Assembly: GCF_000420545.1 (NCBI RefSeq) | Contig: NZ_ATVD01000001.1 | Coordinates: forward strand, 310,001-374,000 | Direction: 5' to 3' | Length of the DNA stretch: 64,000 nt | Origin: Arenimonas oryziterrae DSM 21050 = YC6267 | GTDB taxonomy: Bacteria; Pseudomonadota; Gammaproteobacteria; Xanthomonadales; Xanthomonadaceae | Notes under the pieces: model-generated | What the model saw: the letters and a program-made list of their open reading frames with translations, nothing else | Told to the model about the DNA's origin: nothing | The model's database searches: none | Program-made: the position numbers and the translations under genes | Shown here: piece after piece, positions 42,937 to 54,108 of the stretch | Layout of the letters: each line of letters starts with the position of its first letter | Numbering within the stretch: the stretch's first letter is position 1

Positions 42937-43608
42937 ATGCCCCGCCACTTGCTGAGCCGATTCGCCCTGGCCGCCCTACTGAGCCTGACCTGCGCCGCCC
43001 CCGCCCTGGCCGACTGGCGGGATGTGCCCTATGCCGACGTGGCCAAGATGCCGCTGGGCCTGAAAAAGGTCGATACCCGGGGCGTTTACAGCTTCTACTA
43101 CCTGGCCCGCCCGGCCGAAGGGAAAACCGCCCTCCCCCCGGGCCTGCAGCTGCGGATCAAGGCGGGGACTCAGGTCATCCCGGTGCCAATCGCCGAAAAC
43201 GGCCGGATCGACCTGCCTTTCCGCCAGGACTGGGCCAGCAATGGCGCGGTGATCCAGGTCAACCAGCCCAAGGGCTCGTTCCGGATGACCTTCACCATGA
43301 TTCCCCGCGTCCCCGCCGGCACCCGGATGAGCTACGCCAACCTGACCGAATCGGCCGAGGTCATGGAGCGGGGCATCAGGGAGATGGCCGGCATGCTGAG
43401 CCTTTTCGCGCCCAAGGTCCGGGCCTTCACCCTGCAATTCCCTCCGGGCGCGGCGCACAGCGCCACCCTGACCTGGCCCGACGGCAAGAAGAAGGTCTGG
43501 AAAACCGGCGCAGATGGCCGGATCGAACTGCCTTGGGAGCCGGGCTGGGCGGCCGCCATCGTCGAACTCAGCGCGCCCCTGAAAGATGTCGGACCTCAGG
43601 TGAAGTAG
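42937..43608 (+). CDS. Secreted hypothetical protein
   Basis: Unknown function. It has 223 residues with a clear Sec signal peptide ([25 protein letters not shown], cut after ALA near residue 25). The mature part begins [19 protein letters not shown] and looks beta-rich. Repeated segments with similar form, [30 protein letters not shown] and the later [36 protein letters not shown], suggest two related beta-sandwich domains. It faintly resembles DUF2987 proteins; this is uncertain. GGAG lies five bases before the ATG. It sits between rplU and uvrA, in its own unit. Confidence 0.65.
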   Translation: MPRHLLSRFALAALLSLTCAAPALADWRDVPYADVAKMPLGLKKVDTRGVYSFYYLARPAEGKTALPPGLQLRIKAGTQVIPVPIAENGRIDLPFRQDWASNGAVIQVNQPKGSFRMTFTMIPRVPAGTRMSYANLTESAEVMERGIREMAGMLSLFAPKVRAFTLQFPPGAAHSATLTWPDGKKKVWKTGADGRIELPWEPGWAAAIVELSAPLKDVGPQVK

Positions 43609-43696
43609 GCCTGGGCCCGCCGGACCGGATGAGGACAGCCGCGTCACGCGGCCCTGCTAAACTGCCCTGTTCCGACCCCCGGCAGGCTTCCCACGC

Positions 43697-46548
<2,852 letters not shown>

Positions 46549-46552
<4 letters not shown>

Positions 46553-46947
46553 GTCGCGACCTGTTTTCGCTGGACATCGAGGTCCGCTGGCGCGATCTGG
46601 ATGCGTTCAATCACGTCAACAACGCCAGCTATCTTGGATATATCGAAGAAGCCCGGGTGCGCTGGTTCAAGTCCTTGAGCGAGAACTGGGCGGGCGAGTC
46701 CGCCGCACCGATCCTGGCCGCAATCAACGTCAACTATCGCCGACCGATCGGCTGGCCGGAGACCGTGCGGATCACGCTGTTCGCCGAACGCCTGGGCAAC
46801 AAAAGCGTGACGCTGGGCCACCGCCTCGTTTCCGCGAGCGAACCCGACATCCTGTTTGCCGACGGCAACACCGTGCTGGTCTGGATCAATCGCGACGGAC
46901 AGTCCGTCGGCTTGCCGGACACCGTGCGCAGCGCCTGCGCGGAATAG
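46549..46947 (+). CDS. Acyl-CoA thioesterase (4HBT hotdog fold)
   Basis: Probably hydrolyses acyl-CoA thioesters in the cytoplasm; the substrate is unknown. It has 132 residues, the size of YbgC/FadM-type enzymes. The 4HBT motif [24 protein letters not shown] is at the N-terminus, with D18 the expected catalytic Asp. The start codon overlaps the uvrA stop (ATGA), so the two are co-translated even though their functions look unrelated. Confidence 0.88.
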
Positions 46948-46990
46948 GCTCAAGCGCGATTGGGTATCGCGCCTCGACGCTCACGACTGG

Positions 46991-47434
46991 CTACTTCGGC
47001 GCCTGCTCACGAATCACGAAATCCGCGCGGACCTCGCGGCCGTCGACCAGCTTGAAGCGAAGCACGACACGATCCCCTGTATGTAAGGCGCGCTTGGGTC
47101 TCATCAACATGAGGTGTCGCCCGCCGGGCTGGAACGTCGCAATCCCGCCGGCAGGAATCGTCACGGCCGCGACCTCGCGCATTCTGCTGACGCCGTTCTC
47201 GACCAGCGTCTCGTGCATCGTAGTGGCGGCGAAATCCTGACTCGCCACCGACCGCACGGATTGCGGGGTCGCGCATCGATTGCGCAGCAAGGCGTAGCCC
47301 GCAAGCATCGTCGCCCCGGGCGGCCCGCGACGAATCCATCCCTGCTCCACCGTCGGTGTGCATGGGGTTGCTGCAATCGTTGCTGAAGACAACGCAAGCA
47401 TCAGCAACCCCAGGGCAAATCGCGACTCGTTCAT
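46991..47434 (-). CDS. Periplasmic copper chaperone PCu(A)C family
   Basis: Delivers Cu(I) to the CuA centre of cytochrome oxidase in the periplasm. It has 147 residues with a signal peptide (ESRFALGLLMLALSSATIAA). The copper motif H-X10-M-X21-H-X-M is exact: His in MHETLVENGVSRM, then Met, then HLM in GGRHLMLMRPK. An extra Cys pair (TPCTP, NRCAT) may form a disulfide. The start MNESRFALGLL is chosen to keep the signal peptide. It diverges from the DUF4139 gene with a 38-bp gap. Confidence 0.9.
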   Translation of the reverse strand: MNESRFALGLLMLALSSATIAATPCTPTVEQGWIRRGPPGATMLAGYALLRNRCATPQSVRSVASQDFAATTMHETLVENGVSRMREVAAVTIPAGGIATFQPGGRHLMLMRPKRALHTGDRVVLRFKLVDGREVRADFVIREQAPK

Positions 47435-47472
47435 GGGCCTATGATAGTCCCCGCCCCTGCATGGAGCCACCG

Positions 47473-48960
47473 ATGATCCGCAACCTGCTCGCTACGTCTC
47501 TCGCCACCGCCCTCATTGCCATGACCACACCCGCACACGCCGCCGACGGCAACCTCACCATCTACAGCGGCGACTTCGATTCTGTCGCGCAATCTCAGGG
47601 ACAGTCCGGCGGCCCCGGCTTCGCCCTCGTCGAACGCGAGCTCGCCTTCGACCTCAAGCCCGGCGACAACGAGATCAGTTTCGCGGGTTTGCCCCCGGCA
47701 CTGGATGCCAGCTCTGTCCTGCTCAATCCCGGCAGCGGCACGAGCATCCGTGGCCAGCGTTTTGACTTCGCGCTGGCTGGTCAGGATGAACTTCTGCGCC
47801 GAGCCATCGGGCAAGTCGTCACGGTCGAACAATCCGTCGGCAACGAACGTCAGAACTTCACCGGCACGCTGCTTTCCACCGGCAACGGCCTGACCCTGCG
47901 ATTGGCTGATGGCCGGATCAAGGTCCTCTCCAGCTACTCAAGCTTCGAACTGCCGCGATTGCCGACGGGCGTGGTCAACGCACCGACAATGAACTGGGCG
48001 ATCCACGCCGATCGCGGCGGTCGACAGAGTTTCGGGCTGAACTACGCAACCGCCGGGCTCGCCTGGCGCGCCGAATACAACGTCAATGTGCATGGCCAGG
48101 GCAAGGATTGCCGAATGGACCTGGAAGGTGCGGCGATGGTCGTCAATCGTTCCGGCGCAGACTTCAACGACGTGATGTTGACCCTGGTGGCCGGCGAGCC
48201 CAATCGCGCCACTGGCGGCGGCCCTGAAATGATGGTCATGGCGGCCGCTGCCCCACGAGCGAAGATGATGATGGCCGACGGCGCGCCGCAGGCGCAGGCC
48301 TCGGGCGAATATCACGCCTATCGCCTGCCAACGGCTGGCTCGCTCCCGCAGGGCAGTGTGCAGCGACTGCCTCTGGTCAATCGTATCGTCGGCGCCGCCT
48401 GCGAGCGCCGATACGAAACCGCCGCGCAATTCGGCGGCTGGCAGCCCCCGTACCCCATCGTGGATGCTGCCTACGGCGTCAATGACGGCGAGGAGCAGGC
48501 GGTCGTCGCCACGCTGCGCTTCAAGAACGGCAAGTCCGACGGCCTGGGCCTGCCCTTGCCGGGCGGTCGCGTGCGCATGTTCGACGGCCGCGACTTCCTC
48601 GGCGAAACGACGCTCGGGCATACGCCCGCCAATGCCGAGGTGTCTTTGGCGATCGGCAAGGCGTTCGATCTCGGCGCCGAGCGGAAACGGGAAGATTTCC
48701 AGCTCGACCGCAATGGCCGCTCGATGACCGAGACGATTGTCGTGACGCTCAAGAACGCCAAGCCGGCCGCGACGACCGTCCGGGTCAACGAGGCCCTGCC
48801 GCGCTGGAGCGACTGGGAGATCGTCACCAGCTCCCAGCCCTACGAAAAGCGCAATGCCCGCGCGGTCAGTTTCGATGTAGCGATACCCGCCGGCGGCGAA
48901 ATCACGCTGCGCTACACCGTGCGCTATCGTTGGGCGGCCGACGTGCAGGTGCCGCTCTAA
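47473..48960 (+). CDS. Secreted DUF4139 domain protein
   Basis: Unknown function. It has 495 residues with a Sec signal peptide (MIRNLLATSLATALIAMTTPAHA). The mature part starts with a DUF4140-like beta region and continues with a DUF4139 region in which an outer beta scaffold (WRAEYNVNVHGQGKDCRMDLEG; PGGRVRMFDGRDFLGE) is visible. A Met/Ala/Gly-rich segment (MMVMAAAAPRAKMMMADG) lies mid-protein. GGAG precedes the ATG by seven bases; an ATG four codons earlier is possible. It diverges from the copper chaperone, which may hint at a shared periplasmic role, but this is inference. Confidence 0.78.
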   Translation: MIRNLLATSLATALIAMTTPAHAADGNLTIYSGDFDSVAQSQGQSGGPGFALVERELAFDLKPGDNEISFAGLPPALDASSVLLNPGSGTSIRGQRFDFALAGQDELLRRAIGQVVTVEQSVGNERQNFTGTLLSTGNGLTLRLADGRIKVLSSYSSFELPRLPTGVVNAPTMNWAIHADRGGRQSFGLNYATAGLAWRAEYNVNVHGQGKDCRMDLEGAAMVVNRSGADFNDVMLTLVAGEPNRATGGGPEMMVMAAAAPRAKMMMADGAPQAQASGEYHAYRLPTAGSLPQGSVQRLPLVNRIVGAACERRYETAAQFGGWQPPYPIVDAAYGVNDGEEQAVVATLRFKNGKSDGLGLPLPGGRVRMFDGRDFLGETTLGHTPANAEVSLAIGKAFDLGAERKREDFQLDRNGRSMTETIVVTLKNAKPAATTVRVNEALPRWSDWEIVTSSQPYEKRNARAVSFDVAIPAGGEITLRYTVRYRWAADVQVPL

Positions 48961-49044
48961 CCCAAGGTCCCGCATCATCCCGCCGGGCGAAAGCACGGCG
49001 GGATGATTTGCGCGACAATCGGCCGACTCCCCGGAGACCGGCCG

Positions 49045-49794
49045 ATGATCCAGATCACCCCGCATGGCTACATCCACGAAATTCGTCTGCAGCGCCCACC
49101 CGTCAATGCGCTCAACGATGAATTGCTTGCTGCGCTGATTGCGGCCGTCCAGGCCGCGCCCCAACAAGGGGCCCGCGGTATCGTCCTCTCCGGCAGCGAG
49201 AAAGTCTTTTCCGGCGGCCTCGACGTTCCGTATCTGATGACCCTCGATCGCGCCGGCCTGGCTGGATGCTGGGGCAAGTTTTTCGAAGCAGCGCGCGCCC
49301 TGGCGCGATCACCGGTGCCCGTCGTTGCGGCAATCGCCGGGCACAACCCCGCGGGCGGCTGCGTACTCGCCTTGTGCTGTGACTATCGCGTCATGGCACG
49401 TGGCCCGTTCCGCATCGGCCTCAACGAGACCCAGGTTGGCCTGGCCGTGCCGGAGGCGATCCAGTACCTCATGCGTCGTGTTATCGGCGCCCATCGCACC
49501 GAACGACTCGTGGTCGCCGGCGCCATGCTCGAATCCGAGCAGGCCCATGCAATCGGACTGGTCGACGAGTTGACCGATGCCGGCGAAGTCGTCACCCGCG
49601 CCGTGGTTTGGCTGGAGGAACTGCTGAAGCTTCCTTCCTCGCCCATGCTCGCGACGCGCGCGATCGCCCGCGCCGACATCATCGGCGCATTGGATGCGTT
49701 CGCCGACGCCGATCTCGCGCGCTTCCTCGATGGCTGGAGTTCTCCCGATTCCCAGGCGGCCCTGCAGTCCCTGCTTGCGAGGCTCAAGAAATGA
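49045..49794 (+). CDS. Delta3-delta2-enoyl-CoA isomerase-like crotonase
   Basis: A crotonase-fold enzyme that probably shifts double bonds of unsaturated acyl-CoA for beta-oxidation. It has 249 residues. The oxyanion-hole segment SGGLDVPYL and the active-site strand AGHNPAGGCVLALCCDYRV then IGLNETQVGL strongly resemble mitochondrial enoyl-CoA isomerase (ECI1). Of the two Glu residues of hydratases, the first is replaced by Val (about V107 in GGCVLAL), while E128 (LNETQ) is kept. One Glu is typical of isomerases. GGAG lies upstream of the ATG. The stop overlaps the lipoprotein gene as ATGA. Confidence 0.85.
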   Translation: MIQITPHGYIHEIRLQRPPVNALNDELLAALIAAVQAAPQQGARGIVLSGSEKVFSGGLDVPYLMTLDRAGLAGCWGKFFEAARALARSPVPVVAAIAGHNPAGGCVLALCCDYRVMARGPFRIGLNETQVGLAVPEAIQYLMRRVIGAHRTERLVVAGAMLESEQAHAIGLVDELTDAGEVVTRAVVWLEELLKLPSSPMLATRAIARADIIGALDAFADADLARFLDGWSSPDSQAALQSLLARLKK

Positions 49795-50138
49795 AACGAT
49801 TCCTTGCCCTGCTGCTCGCGGTTCTACTGCTGGCGGCCTGCGCCAAACCAATCCCGGCCGACAAGCAGGACTTCGTCGGCTACTGGCAAGCACCCAACAT
49901 GGCGATGCTGATCACCGCCGACGGGCGGCTTAAATACAAACGCGAGAAAGGCACGGGCAATGTTTCGATCGACGCCCCGATCAAGGCGTTCGAGAACGGC
50001 GGTTTCACCAGCGGCATCGGTCCTTTGACGACCTTCTTCAAGATCGACAAGACACCGCACGAAGAAGACGGCGTCTGGAAAATGACCATCGACGGCGTCG
50101 AACTGCAGCGCACCACGGCGACCCTGGCTGAAATCTGA
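49791..50138 (+). CDS. Small lipoprotein, hypothetical
   Basis: Unknown function. It has 115 residues with a lipoprotein signal peptide and lipobox LAAC (MKRFLALLLAVLLLAACAK). The mature part starts KPIPADKQDFVGYWQAPNMAMLITADGRLKYKR, a small beta-sandwich-like region seen in proteins that measure scaffold or cell-surface folding. No named family is claimed. The ATG overlaps the isomerase stop as ATGA. It converges on the PBP-OmpA gene with an 8-bp gap. Confidence 0.72.
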   Translation: MKRFLALLLAVLLLAACAKPIPADKQDFVGYWQAPNMAMLITADGRLKYKREKGTGNVSIDAPIKAFENGGFTSGIGPLTTFFKIDKTPHEEDGVWKMTIDGVELQRTTATLAEI

Positions 50139-50145
50139 TCGCGGC

Positions 50146-51441
50146 TCAACGCATCCAAACTTCCACACGCAGGTTTTTCGCCTGCGCTGTGGCTGACTCC
50201 GTGACCGGCCGCGCGTAACCCAGGCCGCGGACGACCGCGGGATGGATGCCCAGTTCGGCGAGCGTCTGCGCCACCAGATCGGCGCGCTCGGTGCTCAGCG
50301 TGATCGCCTGGTATGGCGAGGATTGTTTGCCGGTCAGGCCGACCAGCAGAAGTTTTCGTTGCCGATTCTCCGGTCGCGCCATGAAGGCCTGCAATCGCGC
50401 CAACTCCTGCGCCGAGCGGCTGTCGAATACGGAAAACGCATCGCCGAACCGGAAGCTCACCGACAGCCGATTCGCCCCCTTGACCAGATCGGCATAGGAC
50501 GGCGGCAACGCCGTTTCGGTCGTCCCCGGAAACCAGGCCGGCACGAGCGACAGATAGCCGCGACGGGCCAACAGGCGTTGACCGTCCTCGGAGACGGCAT
50601 AGTCCACGAAGCCGCGCCCCAAGGCCGTCACCATCTGGCCGGTGCGAAAATACAGGCGACGCGTCAGCGGATAGTCCTCCGTTCCGACATGCAGACGATC
50701 CGAGGGCACGTCGCGTCCGGCGATCCGGATCGCCACCGCTGGTAATCCACGCGTCGGCGTGCCGAAATCGACGAGACCCAGGGACTGCGGATCGGCCAAG
50801 ACACTCGCGACGATGGATGGCGCCGTCCGATGATGACGCGCCGTAGCAGAATCCTCCGGAAAGAACTGCGACTGCATTTGCGCCAGCCCCGTGTTCCGGT
50901 CGGCCAACTGCAGATGGATCGGACCCGGTGCCCCGCCCACTTCGCGCCAATCGCGAATACGGCCGGCAAGAATCATGGCCACTTGCTGTTTGCTCAGCGT
51001 GCGGATCGGATTTTTCGGGTGCACGAGCACCGATACCGCCTGCAACGCGATGACATATTCCTGATCCGGCGAATCCAGTCGTCCCAGCTGCCAGCCATCG
51101 TCGATTTCCTGAGCTGTCAGCTCGCGCGCCATCATCGCGATCTCGGTTTCGCCCTCGACCAGGTTCTTGAACCCAGGGCCGCTGCCGTTGCCAACGATGT
51201 CGACCACCAGGGTTTCCCCATCGCGCGTGCCGACGATCTGGTGCGTGCCCACGGAAGGACGAAGATGCCGGAGATCGCCATAGCCGATCCGGGTCATCCA
51301 GCTCTCTACGAGGGCCGGGACCATGCCCTGTCCCAGCACGTTCGAGCCACGGATGCGCAAGCTGTCCTGCGCCTGCGTCACGGACGCGAACATCGACAGC
51401 AGAAGAAAAACGAAAACGATACGATGGGTTTGGGCGCGCAT
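50146..51441 (-). CDS. Periplasmic PBP-like (PstS-type) domain fused to OmpA-like domain
   Basis: A putative periplasmic phosphate- or anion-binding protein anchored to peptidoglycan. It has 431 residues and a signal peptide (IVFVFLLLSMFASVTQAQ). Residues about 25-320 resemble PstS-type binding proteins: RIRGSNVLGQGMVPALVESW, VDIVGNGSGPGFKNLVEGETEIAMMAREL and a later TRRLYFRTG strand. The C-terminus (about 340-431) is OmpA-like: LLVGLTGKQSSPYQAITLSTERADLVAQ in parts, then GLGYARPVTESATAQAKNLRVEVWMR, where N and R bind diaminopimelate in the family. It is not next to the pst genes. Confidence 0.8.
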   Translation of the reverse strand: MRAQTHRIVFVFLLLSMFASVTQAQDSLRIRGSNVLGQGMVPALVESWMTRIGYGDLRHLRPSVGTHQIVGTRDGETLVVDIVGNGSGPGFKNLVEGETEIAMMARELTAQEIDDGWQLGRLDSPDQEYVIALQAVSVLVHPKNPIRTLSKQQVAMILAGRIRDWREVGGAPGPIHLQLADRNTGLAQMQSQFFPEDSATARHHRTAPSIVASVLADPQSLGLVDFGTPTRGLPAVAIRIAGRDVPSDRLHVGTEDYPLTRRLYFRTGQMVTALGRGFVDYAVSEDGQRLLARRGYLSLVPAWFPGTTETALPPSYADLVKGANRLSVSFRFGDAFSVFDSRSAQELARLQAFMARPENRQRKLLLVGLTGKQSSPYQAITLSTERADLVAQTLAELGIHPAVVRGLGYARPVTESATAQAKNLRVEVWMR

Positions 51442-51531
51442 GCCGGTAGCACTGAAGGAGGGATCGCCTCAGTGTGTGCACGCCGCGTTTCTCTATCGTG
51501 ACATCGCCGATGGATTCACGGCGTCGCCAGA

Positions 51532-52389
51532 CTAGTCGCCTTTCGCGACCGTATTGCCCGGATCGTCGATCCAGCCGCTCCACGAGGGCGGAAAGATTCG
51601 CGCGCCGGACAGCCCCGCGTGTTCCATCGCCAGCAGATTGTGGCAGGCAGTCACGCCGGACCCGCAATACAACACGATCTCTTGTGCGGCATGAGCACCC
51701 AGCAAGGGCGCAAACTCCTCACGCAGCTCGTGCGCCGACTTGAATCGTCCGTCGCGCAGGTTCAAGGCGTACGGCCGATTGCGTGCGCCGGGAATGCGTC
51801 CGGCAACCTTGTCCAATGGTTCGATCTCGCCGCGATAGCGCTCGGGCGCGCGCGCATCGAGTACGTTGCCCGACGCCGTCGCTGCAAGCATACGCATCTC
51901 GCCTGCTGACACCATGCCGGCTAGATCGAAGCGAGCCTCGTAGTGCCCTTTGCGAAGGACGGGTGCCGTTGTCTCCAGCGGCAGACCCAACGCGGACCAG
52001 CGCGCAAAGCCGCCATCGAGCACGGCCACGCGACGATGTCCCAGCAGTCTCAGCAGCCACCAGAAGCGTGCCGCCGCCATCGCGCCGTCACCGGCGTCGT
52101 AGGCCACCACTTGCGACTGCGGCGTAACGCCGAGACGCACCAGGGTCGCGCAAAAATTCTCGGCATCCGGCAACGGATGGCGTCCTTCGCGCGCCGGCTT
52201 GTCGTGATCGGACAGATCCCGGTCCAGATGCGCATACCCCGCCCCCGGAACATGCGATTGCCGCCAGGCCACTTCGCCGGCGCTCGGATCGGCACCAGCG
52301 AGCACGAAGCGGCAATCGACGACCACCACCTGCGGATTGCCCAGGACGGCGGCCAAATCCTCGGCAGAAACCAGCGTCGTCCAGTTCAT
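51532..52389 (-). CDS. sseA: Sulfurtransferase (3-mercaptopyruvate type, rhodanese family)
   Basis: Transfers sulfur from 3-mercaptopyruvate or thiosulfate. It has 285 residues and two rhodanese domains. The catalytic Cys is C242 in the loop CGSGVTA, whose form (CG[S/T]GVTA) is that of mercaptopyruvate sulfurtransferases; the N-terminal domain (VVDCRFVL ... AYDAGDGAMAAARFWWLL) is inactive. Start MNWTTLVSAEDL overlaps the nudL stop as ATGA. It is the last gene of a three-gene unit DUF1289-nudL-sseA. Confidence 0.9.
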   Translation of the reverse strand: MNWTTLVSAEDLAAVLGNPQVVVVDCRFVLAGADPSAGEVAWRQSHVPGAGYAHLDRDLSDHDKPAREGRHPLPDAENFCATLVRLGVTPQSQVVAYDAGDGAMAAARFWWLLRLLGHRRVAVLDGGFARWSALGLPLETTAPVLRKGHYEARFDLAGMVSAGEMRMLAATASGNVLDARAPERYRGEIEPLDKVAGRIPGARNRPYALNLRDGRFKSAHELREEFAPLLGAHAAQEIVLYCGSGVTACHNLLAMEHAGLSGARIFPPSWSGWIDDPGNTVAKGD

Positions 52390-53006
52390 GTGCGCTCCAG
52401 GCGTTCGCGGAAGTTCACCAGCATCGCCGCCGTCGCGCCCCATATCCGGTGGTCACCGTACAGGAACTCGATGAGCGTGCGCTTGCCGCCACGATATTCC
52501 ACTTCGAAGGTGCGCGCATTTGCCGGATCGAGCAGGAATTCCAGCGGCGTCTCGAAGGCTTCCGCCACTTCCGACGGATCGATGTGCGGCACGAAGGCAG
52601 CATCGACTCTCGCTACAACCGGATAAACATGGAAGCCGGTGATCGTGACGAAAGGATCCAGATAGCCCAAGGGCTCAGCCAATGGGGCGCGCAGTCCGAT
52701 TTCCTCGTCCGCTTCGCGCAGTGCGGCGGCAATGGGCGAGGCATCGCTATCCTCGATTCGCCCGCCAGGAAAACTGATTTGCCCGGCATGCAGGCGCAGA
52801 GCTTCTGTCCGACGGGTGAGCAATACCTGCGGGCCCGCACCGCGGTCCACGAGGCCGACAAGCACGGCAGCCTGGCGCAGCGAGCGGCCTTGGTCGGGCA
52901 GAAGGTCGATGAGTTGCGCGTGATTCCAGCCCAAACCGGGCGGCGGCGTGGCGAGCGAATGCAGTGCGCGGGGGAGTCGATCGAGCAGGTTCACTGCCAG
53001 GCTCAC
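52386..53006 (-). CDS. nudL: CoA diphosphatase, Nudix family (NudL type)
   Basis: Hydrolyses CoA and its oxidised forms. It has 206 residues. The UPF0035 segment LLTRRTEALRLHAGQISFPGG (62-82, in two parts) leads into a Nudix box with READEEIGL at 97-105. That signature marks the CoA-hydrolysing Nudix group. The ATG overlaps the DUF1289 stop (ATGA), and the stop overlaps sseA (ATGA). Confidence 0.9.
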   Translation of the reverse strand: MSLAVNLLDRLPRALHSLATPPPGLGWNHAQLIDLLPDQGRSLRQAAVLVGLVDRGAGPQVLLTRRTEALRLHAGQISFPGGRIEDSDASPIAAALREADEEIGLRAPLAEPLGYLDPFVTITGFHVYPVVARVDAAFVPHIDPSEVAEAFETPLEFLLDPANARTFEVEYRGGKRTLIEFLYGDHRIWGATAAMLVNFRERLERT

Positions 53007-53188
53007 GCCCGTTGCGCCTCGCGCAAGGGCAGCACATTTTCCATGAGCTGCAGGCGCTCATCGTCGTTCATCTGCGACCAGCGGGCGATTTCGGCGGAGC
53101 TGCGCAGGCAGCCTTCGCACAGGCCATGCTCGTCCAGAGAGCACACGCCCACGCAGGGGCTGAGAACGGCGCGGTAGAAATGGGTCAT
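53003..53188 (-). CDS. DUF1289 Cys-rich small protein
   Basis: Unknown function. It has 61 residues. The family signature SPCVGVCSLDEHGLCEGCLRS (split here) has four Cys in CVGVC and CEGC and is followed by IARWSQMNDDERLQLM. The start MTHFYRAVL is taken because it is just after the fklB-type terminator; a longer frame would run into that terminator. It starts the DUF1289-nudL-sseA unit. Confidence 0.88.
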   Translation of the reverse strand: MTHFYRAVLSPCVGVCSLDEHGLCEGCLRSSAEIARWSQMNDDERLQLMENVLPLREAQRA

Positions 53189-53192
53189 CGGA

Positions 53193-53227
53193 AAGAAAAT
53201 CCCCGCGCCGCCGAGCGGCGCGGGGAT
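53193..53227 (-). terminator. Rho-independent terminator after the FKBP gene
   Basis: Minus strand: an 11-bp stem CCCCGCGCCGC / GCGGCGCGGGG (loop of three bases), extended by AT pairs, then TTTTCTTT. It lies immediately before the DUF1289 start, so the T-tract overlaps that gene's leader. Confidence 0.9.
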
Positions 53228-53234
53228 GTTTCGA

Positions 53235-53960
53235 TTACTTCGAGCCCACCAGCTTGATGTCGAACACCACGGCCTGGGCCGGGCCGATCGGGGAACGCGG
53301 ATCATTGCCATACGCCTGATCCGACGGCAGGAACACTTCCCAGCGCGAACCCACCGGCATCATGAGCAACGCTTCCTTGATGCCCTTGAGCGGGAAGTCG
53401 CTGACCTTGAACGACGCCGGCTGCGCATTGGCGACCGAATAGGTGTTGGCGAATTCCTGGCCGGTCGAGATCGAACCACGCAGGTGCACCTGCACGGTGC
53501 TCGCTGCGGTCGGCTTGGCGCCGGTGCCGCTTTCGATGATGCGGTACTGCACGCCCGAGGCGAGCGTGGTCACGCCGGTCTTGGCCTTGTTGGCGGCCAG
53601 GAAGGCATCGGACTTGGCCTTGTTCTCACGCGTGATGCGGTCGAACTGATCCTTTTCCTGCTGGGCCATCTTCTGCTGGAACGCCTGCAGGGCCGCACCG
53701 AGCTTGTCGGCCGGCATGGTCGGCGGACGCTTGGCGTATCCGTCCTGCACGGCGCGGATCAGGGTGTTGATGTCGAGGTCCACCTTACGCTCGGCCAGAT
53801 CGCGGGCCATGTCGTAGCCAATGGCGTAGCTGAGCGTGGTTTTGTCGCTGGCGGCGGGAGCGGCGGCCGGCGTGGCAGCAGCGGGGGCGGTCTGGGCCAG
53901 GGCAGCGCCGGAGCTCAGGGCAAGAGCCGCCAGGGTGGCAGCCAGAAAACGCAACTTCAT
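53235..53960 (-). CDS. FKBP-type peptidyl-prolyl isomerase, periplasmic (Mip/FkpA-like)
   Basis: A prolyl isomerase and chaperone of the periplasm. It has 241 residues with a signal peptide (MKLRFLAATLAALALSSGAALA). An Ala/Pro linker and an N-terminal helical dimer region (TTLSYAIGYDMARDLAERKVDLD; ALQAFQQKMAQQEKDQFDRI) follow. The C-terminal FKBP domain has VQYRIIESGTGAKPTAASTVQVHL and WEVFLPSDQAYG. Conserved positions of the FKBP active site are partly changed (Leu in VHLRGSIS where many have VHYxG), so catalytic efficiency is uncertain. A terminator follows. Confidence 0.88.
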   Translation of the reverse strand: MKLRFLAATLAALALSSGAALAQTAPAAATPAAAPAASDKTTLSYAIGYDMARDLAERKVDLDINTLIRAVQDGYAKRPPTMPADKLGAALQAFQQKMAQQEKDQFDRITRENKAKSDAFLAANKAKTGVTTLASGVQYRIIESGTGAKPTAASTVQVHLRGSISTGQEFANTYSVANAQPASFKVSDFPLKGIKEALLMMPVGSRWEVFLPSDQAYGNDPRSPIGPAQAVVFDIKLVGSK

Positions 53961-54108
53961 TACGGAACCTCCAGGAGTGGAAACGGGGCGGTATGCCGCC
54001 CCGGTGGACGCGCTAGGATACCGGCCCTACGGCTTAACCGCCACTGAGGCCAGGACCCGCGCGAAGGCCTGACCGCAACCCCTTCCCGAAGTTCCCCGGA
54101 GCGACTTG

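Noticed and set aside
43609..43696. An SOS box before uvrA
   Set aside because: The gap contains no TTAGN6TACTA-type palindrome.
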